Assembly (NCBI GenBank): GCA_002842045.1
Contig: PHBX01000027.1
Coordinates: forward strand, 1 to 45,459
Source: Chloroflexi bacterium HGW-Chloroflexi-3
GTDB lineage: Bacteria; Chloroflexota; Anaerolineae; Anaerolineales; Anaerolineaceae
Direction: 5' to 3'
DNA length: 45,459 nucleotides
Notes under the pieces: generated by a model
What the model saw: only the letters and a program-made list of their open reading frames with translations
Databases searched by the model: none
Told to the model about the DNA's origin: nothing
Shown here: in pieces, positions 42,766-45,459 of the stretch
How the letters are laid out: the number at the start of each line of letters is the position of its first letter
How positions within the stretch are numbered: the stretch's first letter is position 1
Translations under genes and position numbers: made by a program

Positions 42766-43794
42766 TTAAAAACACCCGGCTTTTGCTGAACGCTGCCTGA
42801 CGCCACAAGAATCACGAATGATTAATTCCACATCAATAATCAACTGACGGATGGGTGAATCTTCATCTTCCAATTTTTCCAGCAGCAGTTCAACAGCTTT
42901 ATAGCCAAATTCCCGCACCGGTTGGCGTACTGTGGTCATCATTGGATGAGCAGCAATCGCCGGTGAAAGATCATCGTAACCGACGATCCCAACATCTTCA
43001 GGAACGCGCAGCCCGGCTTCCGACAAAGCCCGAATAGCCCCACGTGCCATACGGTCGGAAGCAACAAAGATGGCATCCACACCCCATTTCGTCAGAGACT
43101 GCGCAGCTAAATAAGCGCTTTCTTCACCAAAATCACCTTCCAGGATAAGGTTTTCATCCAACCCCAGGGGAGAATCCTGCATGGCCTGACGATAGCCCGC
43201 CAGACGGTCCTTCCCGGCGAATGTATCCATGTCACCGGTGATATGCGCAATTTTCTGATAACCAAGACCCTGTAAATGATGCACCGCCTGGATGGCTCCT
43301 TGCACATTGTCAACATCGATATAGGACTGCCCGGGAATATCCGGTCGGCCAACGACCACAAAGGGGATATTTGATTCCAGTAATTTATTCGAGAAACTTT
43401 CCTGTAATTTGCCGGACTGAATCACAAAGCCATCCAACAACCCTTTCTGAGTAACACGCTGCACCACATCCTTATCACTGCCCTCAATAAAAAGTGCCAA
43501 GGTCTTTTTATACTGGTTGCAGGCCTGGGCAATGCCTTGAGTGAGTATGGGGAAATAAGGATCACTGAAGAGGGTATCCATAGTTTGCGGCAGCACCAAC
43601 CCGATGATGTTTGAACGCCGCGAACGTAAAGCCCGCGCCGAGAGGTTCGGCTGGTATCCGGTATCGCGGATGATTTTTTGCACCCGTTCACGCACAACAT
43701 CGCTCACATTAGGATGATCATTGAGCACGCGTGAGACAGTTGAGCGTGAAACACCGGCCATTTTTGCAATTTTAATCAGGTTTAGACTGGACAT
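42766..43794 (-). CDS. LacI-family transcriptional regulator of the glucan locus
   Basis: This is a 342-residue repressor. The helix-turn-helix (about 5-25) reads IKIAKMAGVSRSTVSRVLND with the hinge SARALRSRRSNIIGLVLP, followed by a periplasmic-binding-like sugar sensor domain with GFVIQSG, PFVVVGRPD, HLQGLGYQKIAHITGD and GYDDLSPAIAAHP. I start at ATG 43794. The longer frame to 43887 would translate the operator itself (FGIDPK) and the promoter. Operators before its own gene and before the binding-protein gene predict autoregulation and control of the operon. The inducer is probably a glucan-derived oligosaccharide, by context. Confidence 0.93.
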   Translation of the reverse strand: MSSLNLIKIAKMAGVSRSTVSRVLNDHPNVSDVVRERVQKIIRDTGYQPNLSARALRSRRSNIIGLVLPQTMDTLFSDPYFPILTQGIAQACNQYKKTLALFIEGSDKDVVQRVTQKGLLDGFVIQSGKLQESFSNKLLESNIPFVVVGRPDIPGQSYIDVDNVQGAIQAVHHLQGLGYQKIAHITGDMDTFAGKDRLAGYRQAMQDSPLGLDENLILEGDFGEESAYLAAQSLTKWGVDAIFVASDRMARGAIRALSEAGLRVPEDVGIVGYDDLSPAIAAHPMMTTVRQPVREFGYKAVELLLEKLEDEDSPIRQLIIDVELIIRDSCGVRQRSAKAGCF

Positions 43795-43824
43795 GGGGTT
43801 TGGAGAGAAAGGTCTTGATATTTT

Positions 43825-43842
43825 TTTGGGATCGATCCCAAA
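43825..43842. promoter_or_regulatory. LacI-family operator in front of the regulator gene
   Basis: This is an exact copy of the palindrome at 42574-42591. It lies 31 bases before the regulator's ATG and about 10 bases downstream of the -10 element at 43852-43857, covering the expected first transcribed bases. That position fits negative autoregulation. Confidence 0.88.
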
Positions 43843-43851
43843 GATATTTTT

Positions 43852-43880
43852 ATTATAGCAATTCCATGTTAGAGAGTCAA
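43852..43880 (-). promoter_or_regulatory. promoter of the LacI-family regulator
   Basis: On the minus strand TTGACT (43880-43875) and TATAAT (43857-43852) are separated by exactly 17 bases, near the housekeeping sigma consensus. Transcription would start around 43845, at the edge of the operator. Confidence 0.8.
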
Positions 43881-44188
43881 TAGGCAATTCGGAATGACGC
43901 GCATTTTAAGAACAGCTGTTGAGAACAGCTATTAACGCACCACCCAAACCCCTCACGAGCAGGAGCGTATCCAGCGCCATGTGCATCGCACTACCTATGG
44001 AATATCCAAACACCTACAACACCTTGCTAGGAAAATATCAGTCCTAGAGTTGCCTCATACCTGGTGAAGGATTTCGTCACAGAGCAAGACGGACACAGTA
44101 TACATCGCGGCCAGGCAGCGATACGGGTGAACGGAATCAACACCGATTCTTCATGCACTCTGAACCCTTCACATCCCCCCGTGATCTG

Positions 44189-44281
44189 ATGCATGAAAAA
44201 TGGATTGTGGAGATGTGCATCTTTCGGTTGAAGAAACGCTTACACAGAATCAATCATCAACTGCGCAAACTGTCTGAGTAA
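44189..44281 (+). pseudogene. 3' end of a decayed gene, unidentified
   Basis: A plus-strand frame ends with a basic helical stretch (CIFRLKKRLHRINHQLRKLSE) and a TAA that is followed two bases later by a hairpin terminator. The same frame is open back to about 44090. Upstream, other frames show similar protein-like stretches interrupted by stops (about 43950-44090). This pattern suggests the broken remains of one gene, perhaps of a mobile element, but no family could be named. The rest of 43888-44396 holds only the regulator's promoter and the promoter area of the next gene. Confidence 0.3.
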
Positions 44282-44282
44282 C

Positions 44283-44314
44283 AAAAATCGGGTGGCTCAC
44301 CCCACTTGATTTTT
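44283..44314 (+). terminator. hairpin terminator after the decayed ORF
   Basis: AAAAATCGGGTGG pairs with CCCCACTTGATTTTT around a short CTCA loop, with two mismatches, and ends in a five-T run. It sits two bases past the TAA of the broken frame on the plus strand. Confidence 0.55.
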
Positions 44315-44396
44315 ATCTTTAAAACGCAAGAACGAAAGAGTTCAACTTTCGACTCTCAACTATTACCATTATAATGTTTCTACAGAGAACGCTCTT

Positions 44397-45305
44397 ATGA
44401 AAGCATTATTGTCCCTTTCAATATTCATCATGATCATTACTGTTGGATGTACACCGGTAGTACCCATCTCTGCTGCTCAGCTTCAAACTACTGCAACACC
44501 AGGCTTGATACCCACACGTACGCCGCTGCAACCCAATACCGCTGTCCCCTCCCCGACAATCACACCCAACGCAACACCCGATCCACGCCTGCCACCTGAG
44601 GATTGGATGAACTGGCCTGTTGTCCCGGAACCGACTGATCGGGTCTACGAGATCTATCAAAGAGGAATTGAACTCGGTAATGATCCGCGTCATTTCTCCA
44701 AAATTGGAGATTGCCATAATGTCAAAGAAGCCTTCATGGGTTTGTTCGATAAACCAGGTTGGTACAAACTGCGCGATGAGAATTCCAACCTGCAACCGGT
44801 TATCGATTGGTTCAATGGCTCTTTCGACCGGGATGGTTATGCTGTTCAGGGCGGTTTTAATGCGGCTGCGGTAATTAACCCTACCTGGGCGGATCAGGAA
44901 TTTTGTCAGCTGGGTGAAAGCCCGGTGGCCTGTGAATTGCGCCTCCATAATCCCAGCTTTGCAATCGTTAGCCTGGAATTGTGGTGGTTAGGTCGTACCA
45001 CCGAACGCTATGAAGACTATATGCGTCAGATACTAGACCTGTTGATTGAAGAAGGGGTGGTGCCGATCCTGGCAACCAAAGCCGATAATGCCGAAGGTGA
45101 CTATTCTCTGAATTACAGCACTGCAAAGTTGGCATATGAGTATGATTTACCGCTGTGGAACTTCTGGCGAGCAGCCCAGGATTTGCCCAACAAGGGTATG
45201 GATCCATACCGGGATGATGGATTTCATATCAGCTATGAAGCCTGGACGGAACGCAGCTTCACAGCCCTGCGAACGCTGGATGTGATGTGGAAAAGCGTGA
45301 GATAG
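44397..45305 (+). CDS. SGNH-hydrolase-like lipoprotein with GDC in place of GDS
   Basis: This is a 302-residue lipoprotein on the plus strand. The lipobox is TVGC (Cys18), followed by a Thr/Pro spacer (about 28-65). The folded part resembles the SGNH/GDSL fold: block I reads SKIGDCHNVKEAF with Cys where the serine nucleophile is expected; a middle block reads RLHNPSFAIVSLELWWLGRT; and ILATKADN and DGFHISYEAW near the end hold the Asp-x-x-His pair. The family context is membrane- or wall-linked ester hydrolysis, but the serine-to-cysteine change may alter or abolish it. A TATAAT at 44370-44375 lies upstream. It is transcribed away from the glucan locus and ends in a tandem repeat. Confidence 0.72.
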   Translation: MKALLSLSIFIMIITVGCTPVVPISAAQLQTTATPGLIPTRTPLQPNTAVPSPTITPNATPDPRLPPEDWMNWPVVPEPTDRVYEIYQRGIELGNDPRHFSKIGDCHNVKEAFMGLFDKPGWYKLRDENSNLQPVIDWFNGSFDRDGYAVQGGFNAAAVINPTWADQEFCQLGESPVACELRLHNPSFAIVSLELWWLGRTTERYEDYMRQILDLLIEEGVVPILATKADNAEGDYSLNYSTAKLAYEYDLPLWNFWRAAQDLPNKGMDPYRDDGFHISYEAWTERSFTALRTLDVMWKSVR

Positions 45306-45309
45306 GGTC

Positions 45310-45459
45310 TCAACAACGGGTAACCACAAGGGTTACAACAACGGATAACCACAAGGGTTACAACAACGGGTAACCACAAGGGTTTCAACAACGGGTAACC
45401 ACAAGGGTTTCAACAACGGGTAACCACAAGGGTTTCAACAACGGGTAACCACAAGGGTT
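45310..45459. repeat. 25-bp tandem repeat, six units, running off the window
   Basis: There are six head-to-tail units of exactly 25 bp at 45310, 45335, 45360, 45385, 45410 and 45435. They differ only at the first base (T or A) and one internal base (unit 2 has A for G). Each contains GGTAACCACAAGGGTT. Where the next unit starts with A, GTAACC and GGTTAC can pair around a 5-base loop. All six reading frames meet stops within a few units, so it is not protein-coding. It starts four bases after the stop of the preceding gene, and the last unit ends at the last base of the window. Confidence 0.95.

Noticed and set aside
43795..43887. Upstream extension of the LacI regulator to an earlier ATG
   Set aside because: The extension would translate the operator and overlap the promoter. 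The helix-turn-helix starts right after the ATG at 43794, as expected for the family.
45310..45459. Possible CRISPR array
   Set aside because: The units are contiguous, 25 bp long and nearly identical, with no variable spacers between them, so it is a minisatellite.

Overview
The window reads as a chromosomal segment of a Chloroflexota bacterium, most likely of the class Anaerolineae. This is an inference from gene style: an ECF sigma factor paired with a DUF5667-type membrane protein, lipoproteins with Ala/Pro/Glu linkers, a signal peptidase fused to a DUF5305-like domain, clustered multi-PAS sensor kinases, and a GH94/GH3/GH5/GH16 sugar locus. No rRNA, tRNA, CRISPR array or intact transposase was found. 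Every intact gene except the last one (44397-45305) lies on the minus strand, so operons run from high to low coordinates.

Region 1 (1-3304) holds the 3' remnant of a GH127-like gene, a small secreted protein, an ECF sigma factor with its membrane partner, and a gene-poor stretch. Region 2 (3305-7194) is a compact run: HD-GYP response regulator, small exported protein, signal peptidase I of the SipW/archaeal type, RTX-repeat protein, and MscL with a zinc ribbon. Adjacent ends overlap or nearly touch except at a 13-bp-arm hairpin before the signal peptidase. Region 3 (7195-12269) is a signalling cluster: a 1078-residue five-PAS hybrid kinase, a receiver-kinase protein and a NarL-type regulator, closed by a terminator.

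Region 4 (12270-25365) is bounded by decayed DNA. Two 55-bp direct repeats (13072 and 25081, 53/55 identical) lie 12 kb apart, and each is preceded by a fragment of what looks like the same membrane glycosyltransferase type. Between them lies a Liv-type ABC importer whose operon continues into a Tm-1-like (UPF0261) gene and two paralogous TIM-barrel genes. A PAS-GAF kinase/NarL pair sits upstream. The imported substrate cannot be told from the sequence.

Region 5 (25366-43880) is a beta-glucan utilisation locus. A LacI regulator has a near-consensus promoter and an 18-bp palindromic operator; an identical operator precedes the sugar-binding lipoprotein gene. The order is LacI, binding protein, two permeases, GH3 lipoprotein, GH16 lipoprotein, a decayed GH26-like lipoprotein, aldo/keto reductase, a truncated GH94 N-terminus, cytoplasmic GH3 with PA14, cellobiose phosphorylase (GH94), cytoplasmic GH5, an unannotated 51-residue ORF, and a second GH94 phosphorylase. 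The implied pathway is surface cleavage of beta-1,3/1,4-glucan, oligosaccharide import using an ATPase encoded elsewhere, and cytoplasmic phosphorolysis or hydrolysis. Region 6 (43888-45459) has a decayed ORF with a terminator, an SGNH-like lipoprotein with Cys in place of the GDS serine, and a 25-bp tandem repeat running off the window end.
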